Below, piece by piece: positions 29,893 through 38,397 of a stretch of 64,000 nucleotides of DNA. The translations under genes were made by a program, and so were the position numbers. A model generated the notes under the pieces. That model was not told the DNA's origin, ran no database searches, and saw nothing but the letters and a program-made list of their open reading frames with translations. How positions within the stretch are numbered: the first letter of the stretch is position 1; every line of letters starts with the position of its first letter. The DNA is from Oscillospiraceae bacterium (GTDB taxonomy: Bacteria; Bacillota; Clostridia; Oscillospirales; Acutalibacteraceae), in the NCBI GenBank assembly GCA_009785335.1, contig WQWM01000003.1, positions 1 through 64,000 of the forward strand, read 5' to 3'.

Positions 29893-30908
29893 CAGCCAAG
29901 CAGGCCGCCGAACAGACCGCCACCTTCACCGCCGCCCATGCCTTCCATCAGTTGCATCAGCTCGGCCATGGGCATGCGGCGCATGCCTTGGGTGGTGAAC
30001 AACTCTGCGGGTGGGGTGTGGTTGAAGACATCAACTTCGATGACGGATTGACCGCCGTCAGGCATCACGGTTTGCAAGCGCGCCAGCGTGCCGTTGTGGA
30101 AGAAGAAGGTGTTTACACCGGCTTCTTCGTTAGGAATGGTGGCGGTGAGGTATTCACGGCCGCCTACGGTAACGCGGGTGGCATTGAGCTCGTTGGGGAT
30201 TGCTAGATCACCGATTTGCATCACGTCAAAGTCGCCCATATCCATGGCGGGCATTTCTTCGCCAAAGAAATCAATCATGTCGGCAAAGCTGAGGAAGGTG
30301 TTGCGTGCGGGGAAGGCGATGATGGGGCCAGAGGAATCGATAATCATGCGCATTTGGTCGCCAAAGGTGCCATTGAAGAGGGCGGCTTGAATGCGCGATG
30401 CACCAAAGTCGAAGCCATCGGTAGCAAGCATTTCGTTCCAGTTCACGGTTTGCTCAAGCACGGCACGCTCGCCATTGCTGGCAAAAGCGATGGGCGTGTT
30501 GTTGGTGACTTGCGGGGTGAGTTCGGTTGCGGGCACCGTGGTGCGACCGCGCAGATAGAAGTTGCCGCTGCCCAGAATGTTAATGGTGTTGCGCAGCATG
30601 GGATATACTTCTGAGGACAGCACGTCTACGCCAGCGTTTGGATCAATGATGTCCAACGGAGGCTCTGCGGGTTGGTCTGCGACCGGTTCTAGATCGGGCG
30701 GCATGGGTAGCATCATGGTGTTGGGATCCAAGCCGTAGGTGTCGATGAGACGTTGCCGCTCGGCTTCGGAAAGTGCAAAGGGGTCTACGCCGGGAGCTAA
30801 GGGGGTTGGGGTATAGTGCGCTTGGGGACGGTTGACTTCACAACCAGTTAGCAGTGTGGCACCAATCGCCAACACGGCGATGATTGCGATGATGTGTTTT
30901 GCTTTCAT
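29892..30908 (-). CDS. Lipoprotein, paralogue of adjacent secreted protein
   Basis: A 338-residue lipoprotein. The signal MKAKHIIAIIAVLAIGATLLTGC has a canonical lipobox (LTGC, Cys23). A Pro-rich linker is followed by a domain (about 100-300) with NFYLRGRTTVP, VLEQTVNWNEML and SVIEVDVFNHTPP, which matches segments of the next gene (TYYLRGTATQP, VVEQTINWSNEL, TVIEVDSF). The Gly-rich C-terminus ends GGGEGGGLFGGLLG. SD AGGAGA precedes ATG 30908. Function unknown. Confidence 0.7.
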   Translation of the reverse strand: MKAKHIIAIIAVLAIGATLLTGCEVNRPQAHYTPTPLAPGVDPFALSEAERQRLIDTYGLDPNTMMLPMPPDLEPVADQPAEPPLDIIDPNAGVDVLSSEVYPMLRNTINILGSGNFYLRGRTTVPATELTPQVTNNTPIAFASNGERAVLEQTVNWNEMLATDGFDFGASRIQAALFNGTFGDQMRMIIDSSGPIIAFPARNTFLSFADMIDFFGEEMPAMDMGDFDVMQIGDLAIPNELNATRVTVGGREYLTATIPNEEAGVNTFFFHNGTLARLQTVMPDGGQSVIEVDVFNHTPPAELFTTQGMRRMPMAELMQLMEGMGGGEGGGLFGGLLG

Positions 30909-30949
30909 AGAAACTCTCCTTTTCCTCATTGTGTGTGGTTATGCGATGG

Positions 30950-31738
30950 TTATGCATTGAACAGGCGCACAAACCAGCCCAGTGGAACATAGAGCATCCA
31001 GCCTGTGCTAAACAGACTGCTGGCAGGGCTGCCCGAAAAGCTGTCTACTTCAATCACGGTGATGCCTTCGTCGGGCAATTCTGTGACAATGCGGCGCAAC
31101 TGGCCGATGCGATAGAAGAAGTGCGTGTAGCCGCCGTCGGTGTTTTCCAGGGTCACACGGATATAGTTGTTGGCGCGTTCCACATGCAAATCCGCGGGGA
31201 CCTCCAAGTCGCCCAAGCTGGTTAGATCAAGGCTTTCCATGTTCAAGATGGGCATGTCTTCGTCCAAATCTGCCAGGCTGAAGAAGAAGCGGCGGCCGGG
31301 GAAGACAATGCGTGCGTCATTGGTGTCGGCGACCATGCGGATGCGACGGCCGAAAAACACGCGGAACAAAAAGCCGCGGAAAGTGCCAAGCTCGTTGCTC
31401 CAATTGATGGTTTGCTCAACCACAATGCGGCTATCATCGGCTGCAATGGCGATGCCCGCAGTGCGCATCGGCACAACGTCAAACAGCACGTCGTGTTCAA
31501 CTGGCTGGGTGGCTGTGCCACGCAGATAGTATGTGCCGGTGGCGAAGGTGTTCAACGTGCCGGTGATGAGTGCACGGCCTTGCGCTTGCAGCTCGGTGTC
31601 AACGTTGAGCGCGACGATCTCGACGTATTCTGTCGGCTCGGGGAGGTAGCTGTAGTCGGCGTCATAGGCGACTGCAACGGCGGCAAAGCTCAGCAGCATG
31701 GCAGCGGCCAGCAGGGTGGACAGGATTTTCTTGCTCAT
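30950..31738 (-). CDS. Secreted protein of a local paralogous family
   Basis: A 262-residue exported protein with a clear signal peptide (MSKKILSTLLAAAMLLSFAA, cleavage after VAVA likely). The mature domain shares pattern and motifs with the neighbouring lipoprotein and, more weakly, with the secreted protein at 45845 (similar length and FRFFY/THFFY strands near the end). A terminal hydrophobic patch MLYVPLGWFVRLF could anchor it. Its ATG overlaps the stop of the ceramidase-like gene by 4 bases. Function unknown. Confidence 0.7.
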   Translation of the reverse strand: MSKKILSTLLAAAMLLSFAAVAVAYDADYSYLPEPTEYVEIVALNVDTELQAQGRALITGTLNTFATGTYYLRGTATQPVEHDVLFDVVPMRTAGIAIAADDSRIVVEQTINWSNELGTFRGFLFRVFFGRRIRMVADTNDARIVFPGRRFFFSLADLDEDMPILNMESLDLTSLGDLEVPADLHVERANNYIRVTLENTDGGYTHFFYRIGQLRRIVTELPDEGITVIEVDSFSGSPASSLFSTGWMLYVPLGWFVRLFNA

Positions 31739-33195
31739 AAGTAGGTTCTCCTCACATTATTCATCATATCGGAAAACACGGCTGCAATGGTTGCGGCAGT
31801 GTTTGGTCCCAAGCTGTTGGTTTCTTCGTAGTGTTTGCGGTCATGGCGGTCGCGGCCGCCGTCAATATAGGGCGTTTCATCATGCAGATGCCAATCATTG
31901 GGTGGCACCACATAGCCGGTCATGTCATTAATCAGGTTAAAGATGAGTAGGTCGGGGTTGTTTGCGATTTCACACAATGGCGTGGGATTTATCGTGGGGC
32001 TTTGCCCGGTTGCACATTCATCTTCGTTTAAATAGCCGCCATAGGCCAGTTCGGGAAATAGTTCGCAGGGCAGAAAGAGCATTTCTAATCCGCCGAGGTT
32101 GAGGTAAGTCATTTCGGTCAGTATGGAATAACCCAGGTTGCTGTTGCCGATGTTGAAGCGTTTGTTGGTTTTAATCAACCCCAGCCGCACCGCCGCCATG
32201 AGCATGATGTTCTCGGTTTCGCAGTAGTAGGGCTGGCGCAGGAAATCGAGATAAGCAGGCAGTTCGCGGTCATTATCGATGGCGCAAGCGGCATCTGCTA
32301 ACAGATGGCCGCAGGTGATGGTGGACTGGATATTATTCTCGTGCAGCTCCTTGGGGCGAATGAGCCCGCCGATGCAGCCAACGAGCAGCATGCTTTCGGC
32401 ACCAGCTTGCTCTAAAATGCGCCGCCGCATGTAGCAAGGAAAATCTGCGCTGACGAGGCTGTTTTTGCCCAGCAATGCTTCGCTGTGGCTGGCTAGATTA
32501 AGCAGCCAGGTTTCACGCGAGCCGTCTTGGGGCACAAAACGCAGGCGAGTGAAGGTTTTGCTCCACACTTGCGGGGGACGGGTGTCGCGCAGCACATCGG
32601 GTGCTTCAATGGTGCCGTGAAAGAGCTTGCCGGGCTTGCGGTTTGCGTAGGCCTGACGAATCACTTGCTGCACACCTGCGTGCACAATGGCCATATAGTT
32701 TGGGTCGCGGCCGCTTTTGGGTAGCGGGCCCAGCACGCGTTTGCCCCAGTAGCCGAGGGTGTCGATGCCCGCGTGGTTGTGCGTGCTGCCAATGAACACT
32801 CCACGGCAGCCCATGTCGTCCAGTTCGGCTTGCATTTGCGCCACGATTTCGTCAGTGTCATAGCTGCTTAGGCCCACGCTGTCTACACTCACCATGGCCA
32901 CGCCGCCGCGGCCGGTGCCGTCGTCAATCCACAGGGCTGAGCAGGTCATTGGGTCAAGTATATCCGTCGCGCGGTTGTTGTTGCGATACCCAGCCACCCA
33001 GTAGGCAGTTTCGCGCAGGTCATCGGGCATGATATCCGTTTTGGCAAAGCCCACGGTGAAGTGCGCGCCGGGCGTGGTGTGTTTGTCATAAGCAGTTTGG
33101 GGCAGGGCAGGGGCGGGGTGTTTGCGACCATGTTTCACTGCGCCTTTGGCGATTCTGTGTTGCACAAAGCGCACAAGATTACTCATTGTGCTCAC
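31735..33195 (-). CDS. Neutral/alkaline ceramidase-like hydrolase
   Basis: A 486-residue protein resembling the N-terminal domain of neutral/alkaline non-lysosomal ceramidases. Signs are VGFAKTDIMPDDLRETAYWVAGY near the start, the metal-site region FIGSTHNHAGIDT, LASHSEALLG and a later INDMTGYVVPPNDW. No signal peptide is visible, so the substrate may not be an external sphingolipid. I choose GTG 33195 because AAGGAGG is 8 bases upstream; ATG 33186 is the alternative. It overlaps the DUF2284 gene end. Confidence 0.7.
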   Translation of the reverse strand: MSTMSNLVRFVQHRIAKGAVKHGRKHPAPALPQTAYDKHTTPGAHFTVGFAKTDIMPDDLRETAYWVAGYRNNNRATDILDPMTCSALWIDDGTGRGGVAMVSVDSVGLSSYDTDEIVAQMQAELDDMGCRGVFIGSTHNHAGIDTLGYWGKRVLGPLPKSGRDPNYMAIVHAGVQQVIRQAYANRKPGKLFHGTIEAPDVLRDTRPPQVWSKTFTRLRFVPQDGSRETWLLNLASHSEALLGKNSLVSADFPCYMRRRILEQAGAESMLLVGCIGGLIRPKELHENNIQSTITCGHLLADAACAIDNDRELPAYLDFLRQPYYCETENIMLMAAVRLGLIKTNKRFNIGNSNLGYSILTEMTYLNLGGLEMLFLPCELFPELAYGGYLNEDECATGQSPTINPTPLCEIANNPDLLIFNLINDMTGYVVPPNDWHLHDETPYIDGGRDRHDRKHYEETNSLGPNTAATIAAVFSDMMNNVRRTYL

Positions 33196-33811
33196 ATGGT
33201 TGCCCTCCTTCATTGCTTGGTACGCTTATTATATCAAAATTCCTTGCGCTTGGCAAGGGGTTTGCACACACTTTTACGGACTGTACACAGAAAAGTCCCG
33301 AAAAGTACGTCACCGTATTTGTTCCGTTCATATATTTGAGGTCACAAGCCTGCTCAATGGAGGAAACATCTACGCCGTGTGCCTCAAGAGAGCTGATCGC
33401 ACGAGCAGGGAAGCGGCAGGGTTCGTTTGTTTGTGCTGCGCAAATGTGGCACAAAAAGCAACCGCCTGCGCCCAATGCGATTGCATCAGGCAATTGTGCA
33501 CGTGCGGCATCGGCAATGGCGATGGTGATGGCATTGTGCTGCCGCTGTGCCGCCTGCATGCCTTCAAAGTCAAAGGAGTCATCCAACTTACTCACTGTTT
33601 GCCACAGCACAACGTGCTGGCAGGCTTGCAGTTTCGTGATCAGTTGGCGAATATCTCCCACGTGCGGTGGGCAAGTGTAGTTTTTGCCATAGCGCCCGCA
33701 AACATTCTGCTGGCAAGCCTGCAAGAATTTCTCATCATAGCGTAGCGCAGCCGGGCTGATTTGCGCGGCTTTGTGTGCGCCATGTTCCAGTGCCAATTGA
33801 ATCAAATTCAT
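33179..33811 (-). CDS. DUF2284 predicted metal-binding protein
   Basis: A 210-residue protein with the DUF2284 signature: CGRYGKNYTCPP near residue 38 and CFLCHICAAQTNEPCRFP around residue 118. The Cys spacing suggests an iron-sulfur or zinc site. The family is frequent in anaerobes near corrinoid or redox genes, and here it follows the RACo-like gene. The stop overlaps the start of the ceramidase-like gene by 17 bases. Function unproven. Confidence 0.8.
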   Translation of the reverse strand: MNLIQLALEHGAHKAAQISPAALRYDEKFLQACQQNVCGRYGKNYTCPPHVGDIRQLITKLQACQHVVLWQTVSKLDDSFDFEGMQAAQRQHNAITIAIADAARAQLPDAIALGAGGCFLCHICAAQTNEPCRFPARAISSLEAHGVDVSSIEQACDLKYMNGTNTVTYFSGLFCVQSVKVCANPLPSARNFDIISVPSNEGGQPCEHNE

Positions 33812-33834
33812 GCTATTACCTAAAATTTTTCAGA

Positions 33835-33973
33835 ATAGAATAGGCAACCGCGAAGCGGCTAAAGTTTGTGCTTCGCACCTCTCCCTCAGAAGGTTTGCTT
33901 TTTCGACTATCATAAATCATCCATCGCGAAGCGGCTAGTTTTTTTGGGTTACTTTTTTTGCAAAAAAAGTAAC
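33835..33973. repeat. Repeat remnant and family D hairpin
   Basis: Holds two copies of CGCGAAGCGGCTA, a decayed family A tail (TTTGCTTTTTCGACT) and a perfect hairpin GTTAC-T7-GC-A7-GTAAC (33948-33973) that ends one base before the stop codon of the RACo-like gene. Confidence 0.75.
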
Positions 33974-35065
33974 TCAATCAAATGTTAAGTACTCCATAAA
34001 ATAATCGTTAAACTGTGGTTGCTCGGCCAAATTAATGTGTCGTGCGGCGGTGATAGCAGGAATCTCGGCCATTGCCGCGAGATTACGCAGCAAGCGCACC
34101 GCACCGCCTAGGCTGGTGTTGCCCGCCGGCGTAATCTTCCCCGCAAACTCATGCGGGAACAGCCCAATGGCCAAGGCATCTTGTTCGCGCATGGCTTGCC
34201 CCATGCCGCCGCACAGATATACAGTATTCACGTCGGGCCTGCCGGCTAAATCCAGCAGAATTTCAATGCCTGTGCGCACCGCGGACTTCGCCAGCTGCAC
34301 TTGTGCCATTTCGTATGGTTCAAGCTTGTTTTCAGCGGCAAACTGCAATATCTGCGAGCCAAACATTCCCGGGCGCATGCCTTCAAAAGCAGGACCCGCA
34401 GCCGCTGATGTGGCGAAAATCTCACCTGCATGGCACAGCGCGATTTCGCCGTTGGTGCCGAGGTCTACCAGCAAGGTAGTGCCTTCACACGGCACGGCCA
34501 GCAAGCCCGAAACCACATCACCGCCGACAAATGCGCTGATCCACGGAATGAAAAAGATGGGGATATTCTTCCACAGATAAGAGTTTTTCAGCGACGTGGC
34601 GGGCTCAAATGGTGTAACACCAAGGCAGTGGCAATCATAGCCCAGCAGCAGATAAACCATGGTGGTGTTGCCGCTGATGATCACTTGCGCAAGTGGGCGA
34701 TCTTGCAGCAATTCAGCGGCGTGCATCTCCAATGCTGTGTGCATGCAAACTTGCAGTTCGCTCAGCTGCCCGCGATTCGCCGCATCAATGCGCGCGATCA
34801 CATCTGCGCCGAACTTACGTTGCGGGTTGGCAAAGCCGCGGCTATTCACCGCTTGCCCGGTTTGCAAGTTAATCAATTGCATGGCGATGGTGGTTGTGCC
34901 GAGGTCGATGGCTAAACCAAAGCCCTCGCGCGGCACGACGTCTTCTTGCAACGCAAGGTAGGTTTGCACAACGGGCGCGTGTTGATGCAGATAACAACGG
35001 ATGGGACAAACGGCACAATTGCCGATACAATTAGCCTTTATAGTGTCGCACCTCCCGCAGTGCAT
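33974..35065 (-). CDS. RACo-like corrinoid-activation ASKHA ATPase, short form
   Basis: About 363 residues. After a small Cys-rich start (CIGNCAVCPIRC) comes the C-terminal DUF4445/ASKHA ATPase of reductive activators of corrinoid proteins: GLAIDLGTTTIAMQLI, KFGADVIARI, ISGNTTM, LVDLGTNGEIAL and GLFPHEFAGKI. These proteins restore cob(I)alamin by ATP-driven reduction. The usual N-terminal 2Fe-2S ferredoxin domain and linker are absent. The start is unclear: ATG 35065 is the nearest and overlaps the upstream gene by 35 bases without a good SD. Its neighbours encode methyltransferases and a corrinoid protein. Confidence 0.75.
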   Translation of the reverse strand: MHCGRCDTIKANCIGNCAVCPIRCYLHQHAPVVQTYLALQEDVVPREGFGLAIDLGTTTIAMQLINLQTGQAVNSRGFANPQRKFGADVIARIDAANRGQLSELQVCMHTALEMHAAELLQDRPLAQVIISGNTTMVYLLLGYDCHCLGVTPFEPATSLKNSYLWKNIPIFFIPWISAFVGGDVVSGLLAVPCEGTTLLVDLGTNGEIALCHAGEIFATSAAAGPAFEGMRPGMFGSQILQFAAENKLEPYEMAQVQLAKSAVRTGIEILLDLAGRPDVNTVYLCGGMGQAMREQDALAIGLFPHEFAGKITPAGNTSLGGAVRLLRNLAAMAEIPAITAARHINLAEQPQFNDYFMEYLTFD

Positions 35066-35996
35066 CCAGTAACGCGGCGGCGTTTTCCAATGGCACATCG
35101 TAGTTGAGCTCGCAGTTGATGCCCAACCCACCCTGCGGCAGCCACAGCGATTCCACACATTCGCGCACGTGATCGCGCAGTTGGCTGGGCGTAGCAAAGG
35201 GGAACATCTGGCGGTCTAAATCTAAGTTGATGGGTATTTTGCCGCGGCACACACGCACCAGATTATCTAGGCCATTGGCGCGAAATTGTGGGTTAATCAT
35301 GTCCACGCCGCAATCTACCAAGTCGGGCATAATTTCATGAATGCAGCCGTCGGTGTGCATATAAAGCAAGCGGCCGGCCGCTTTGATGGGCGCATAAATT
35401 TTCGTATAGGCGGGTTTGATGTACTTGCGCCATGCCTCGGCACCAATGGCCAAGCCGGTTTGCATGCCGTTGTCGTCGCCCAGCCAAAGCACGCGCGCAA
35501 ACTTGGGCAGCGTTAGGGCATAGTCCACCTGCTTGAGGTTATACTGCACCACTTTGTCTATCAGCACTTGCAGCTCCTCGGCTTCGTCTGCGAAGTCGAA
35601 CATCGCTTCTTCAAAGCCGCGCAAGTCAAGCAGCCGCAGATACATAAACCCATGCGGCAGCAGGTTATCCACGTCATTTTCGGGCACTTGCAGGCGCAGA
35701 ATATCTTCGCGGGTTTTCACTGGGTGGCCGGTGACGTAAGCGTCCATGCCCTCAAATTCGTTGGACCACACACAGCCCCATTCGTCCAGCCATTCGCCTT
35801 TGCGCCAGCGCGGGGGCATGCGGTTGCGCAGTTCCTCAAAATTGTTGGGCACATTTGTGAAAAAATCGGGATATTGCTTGGCGAAATAGAAGGCTTCATC
35901 GCCCAGCTCGAACCAAAAAGCGGCGAGAACGCCCAGTGAAATGGGCAGTTCAGTGGGCGAATCCCAAGTCATGGCTTTGATGTAGTGTTCGTTCAT
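35031..35996 (-). CDS. UroD-family (MtaA-like) methyltransferase 2
   Basis: A 321-residue uroporphyrinogen decarboxylase-fold protein of the cobalamin-dependent methyltransferase branch. The C-terminal half carries MHTDGCIHEIMPDLVDCGVD (H214, D216), where the MtaA-type enzymes have a zinc-binding HxC, so the metal site differs. The true start is ATG 35996 with GGGAGAG 4 bases upstream; the longer reading to 36248 runs through repeats. It presumably moves methyl groups to or from the corrinoid protein encoded upstream at 36471. Confidence 0.75.
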   Translation of the reverse strand: MNEHYIKAMTWDSPTELPISLGVLAAFWFELGDEAFYFAKQYPDFFTNVPNNFEELRNRMPPRWRKGEWLDEWGCVWSNEFEGMDAYVTGHPVKTREDILRLQVPENDVDNLLPHGFMYLRLLDLRGFEEAMFDFADEAEELQVLIDKVVQYNLKQVDYALTLPKFARVLWLGDDNGMQTGLAIGAEAWRKYIKPAYTKIYAPIKAAGRLLYMHTDGCIHEIMPDLVDCGVDMINPQFRANGLDNLVRVCRGKIPINLDLDRQMFPFATPSQLRDHVRECVESLWLPQGGLGINCELNYDVPLENAAALLDALREVRHYKG

Positions 35997-36009
35997 ATGA
36001 CTCTCCCGT

Positions 36010-36457
36010 GTGTTTTTGTGCTTCGCGTTCCTCCACGACCACCCCGGCGGAGAGGGAATAGGGGCTTGTTTCTTCGACTTTCGTAAATCGCTCCGCGAGC
36101 CTTCCTCACCCCTCGCGGCTCGGGGAGCTCCTTCCGGGGGAAGGAGCTGAGGGGCTTGTGCTCCGCACCCACCACCCCACGCCTGCGGGCGCACCCCTCC
36201 ACGGAGGGGAATTGGGGCTTGCTGCTTCAATTCACATAAATCATCCATCGCGAAGCGGCTAGGTTTTTTGGGTTCTTTCTTTCACGCAACCCCCACCTGC
36301 ACGTCTGCGACGCGCTTTCCTCCCCCAATGACCCACCCCACAAATGCAAGCATTTGCGGGGACCCCGAGGGGGGAGGCCTTGGCAACACCTACAATGCCC
36401 ATAAAAATCCCACGCGAAGCGGCTAAAGTTTTTTGGTTCTTTTTTTCAAAAAAGAAC
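36010..36457. repeat. Dense repeat array between corrinoid and methyltransferase genes
   Basis: A gene-free stretch of 470 bases. It holds a GC-hairpin variant (36020-36085), a family A unit (36090-36155), another variant (36165-36235), and a decayed family D arm near 36268. A unit at 36275-36400 carries ACAAATGCAAGCATTTGCGG (also at about 57290). It ends in a family D hairpin GTTC-T7-C-A6-GAAC (36436-36457) just beyond the corrinoid gene stop. Confidence 0.8.
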
Positions 36458-36470
36458 AATTCGCTTGCGC

Positions 36471-37109
36471 TCACTTCCGCGCCAGAATAGCAGCCTTGGC
36501 GGCTTCAGCAGCACTTGCCGCATCGGGTTGATAAATATCTGCGCCGACTTCGCTGCAAAAGCTGTCTGTCACGGGTGCGCCGCCGACGAGGATGGTGACG
36601 CTATCGCGCAGGCCTGCGGCTTCGATGGCCTGAATGGTGGCGGAGATTTCGCCCATGGTGGTGGTGAGCAGGGCCGAAAGTGCCACGCATTCGGGTTTGT
36701 GCTCGGCGATGGCGGCCACGAATTTCTCGGCGGGCACGTCTACACCGAGGTCGATGACCTCAATGCCTTTGCCTTCCAGCATCATGCGCACGAGGTTTTT
36801 GCCGATATCGTGCAGGTCGCCTTTGACGGTGCCCAGCACACATTTTCCGATGACCGAAGTTGCGCTGTCCAAGTGTGGTTTTAACAGTGCGGTGCCTTGG
36901 TTCATGGCGCGTGCGGCCACGAGAACTTCGGGCACAAACACCTCGTTGTTTTTGAACTTGGTGGCGATGATATCCATGCCGGGCATCATGCCTTGTTGCA
37001 GAATATCATCGGCGGGGATGCCGTTATCCAGGGCTTGTTGCACCAATTGGGTGACGATTTTTGCTTTGCCTTTTTGCAGGTTTTCGCTGATTTCGGTGAG
37101 GATTTGCAT
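36471..37109 (-). CDS. Corrinoid (B12-binding) methyl-carrier protein
   Basis: A 212-residue MtaC/MttC-type protein. An N-terminal helical cap (1 to about 85) precedes the Rossmann B12 domain with the base-off signature GDLHDIGKNLV (D98, H100, G103), then SALLTTTM and VGGAPV. His100 would ligate cobalt. Such proteins shuttle methyl groups between a substrate methyltransferase and a second methyltransferase. AGGAGA precedes ATG 37109. The gene lies between two UroD-type methyltransferases and upstream of the RACo-like activator. Confidence 0.93.
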   Translation of the reverse strand: MQILTEISENLQKGKAKIVTQLVQQALDNGIPADDILQQGMMPGMDIIATKFKNNEVFVPEVLVAARAMNQGTALLKPHLDSATSVIGKCVLGTVKGDLHDIGKNLVRMMLEGKGIEVIDLGVDVPAEKFVAAIAEHKPECVALSALLTTTMGEISATIQAIEAAGLRDSVTILVGGAPVTDSFCSEVGADIYQPDAASAAEAAKAAILARK

Positions 37110-37203
37110 ATGGAATCTCCTTGTATGTAAATTTATTTATTACGCTTTTAGTGGCCAAAACTGGTTTCGTTGGCGCGGATGTGCTAGTGTTTTCCTGTAT
37201 GTG

Positions 37204-38397
37204 TTATTGCAATAAAAAGGGTTGCGTATAAAGATTCCCGCCTGGTCCCCACAGCTCGGCGCGGACATATGCGCCCAGGTTTGGACAATTTGCCAAGTTA
37301 ATCGCGTCACCTGCGCAGATAATTTTGCCGTTAGAAATCCACAGCACAGCATCGCAGTTTTCCGCTTCAAGTGTGATTGTGCTGTTCGTCACCGTGATGC
37401 GCTTGATCGTGGGCTGCGGCGCATCTATCGGTCGCGGGATGAAGCAGGTGTGGGTATAAAGGTCAGGATTGTCTATGTGGAACACGTGAGCAGATTTTGG
37501 GCTTTCTTCGCGCAACGCAGCAAGCAAACCAGGGTGTGCGGCATGCAGCTCCTTCGTAAACACAAACGCTATATAAGTACTGGCGGCGAAAAACGCGCCT
37601 TGCTGCAAGCATGTGCGCAGGTTTTCCACGGTGTTTTCGGGCATCATCGCCCATGTGTAGCCAACGATGCAGCTATGCTTGAGGTCTTCGGCGTCGTGTT
37701 CGTCACCGGCGGCAACGTTGAAGACATTGCGCTGCGGTGCAAGGCGTTGCAGCAGAATATCCCACAACTTGCGGTCTTCTGCTTCAACACAATCGATGCC
37801 CAGCAGGGCGGGGTGTTGCGCAAGCAGCTGCTGCACTTCGTCTACATAAACGGTGTCTTTTTCGTAAATCTCATGATAGGGGTGCATGTGGTTTAGCGCG
37901 CTGGTGGTGGGGTGGTTGATGACACACAGCCCGCCCGCCTGCTGCACGCGCCGCACCGCCTTGCGATAGCCCGCGCACCCCCAGCCAACGCTGCGCACAT
38001 CGCAAAACCAGCTGTTGACATCCGTCAACTTGCGGCCGCCGCAGCTGTGTTCGGTGCCAAAGGGCACGCGCAGCATGCCGCGCCCGTCACGGTCGATGCC
38101 TTCGGTGATTTCCCGCAAACGCTCTTCGGTTAAACCAGAGAGGCGAAACCCATTGCGCGGTTCACCTTGCAGAAATCGGTTGATGAAGTTCCAGCGGGGC
38201 TTTGTCCAGCTTTTATCTATTGTGCCGTGGTCGCTAATGGCCAAGCAATCGTAGCCAGCGGCGTAGTAAGCTTCAATCATGTCGGCAAAGTTTGTTTTGC
38301 CGTCGCTGGCGCTGGTGTGGCAATGCAGCTCGGTGCGGTGCGGGGTGAAAGTATCCCAGTTAACGTGCTGGTAGGGATTGCAAATGTTCACGTTCAT
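37204..38397 (-). CDS. PHP-domain phosphoesterase-like protein
   Basis: A 397-residue protein with the PHP metal motifs: HRTELHCHTSASDG at the start (HxH), AISDHGTID, GTEHSCGG, INHPTTSA and AAGDEHDAED. A C-terminal beta domain (about 320-397) follows. PHP proteins are metal-dependent phosphoesterases. It overlaps the UroD methyltransferase 1 gene (ATGA), so it belongs to the corrinoid cluster, yet its substrate is unknown. AAGGGG precedes ATG 38397. Confidence 0.8.
   Translation of the reverse strand: MNVNICNPYQHVNWDTFTPHRTELHCHTSASDGKTNFADMIEAYYAAGYDCLAISDHGTIDKSWTKPRWNFINRFLQGEPRNGFRLSGLTEERLREITEGIDRDGRGMLRVPFGTEHSCGGRKLTDVNSWFCDVRSVGWGCAGYRKAVRRVQQAGGLCVINHPTTSALNHMHPYHEIYEKDTVYVDEVQQLLAQHPALLGIDCVEAEDRKLWDILLQRLAPQRNVFNVAAGDEHDAEDLKHSCIVGYTWAMMPENTVENLRTCLQQGAFFAASTYIAFVFTKELHAAHPGLLAALREESPKSAHVFHIDNPDLYTHTCFIPRPIDAPQPTIKRITVTNSTITLEAENCDAVLWISNGKIICAGDAINLANCPNLGAYVRAELWGPGGNLYTQPFLLQ

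Noticed and set aside
35997-36248. Longer N-terminus for UroD methyltransferase 2
   Set aside because: The extension is translated repeat DNA (Pro/Arg-rich) with no SD; ATG 35996 is well placed.
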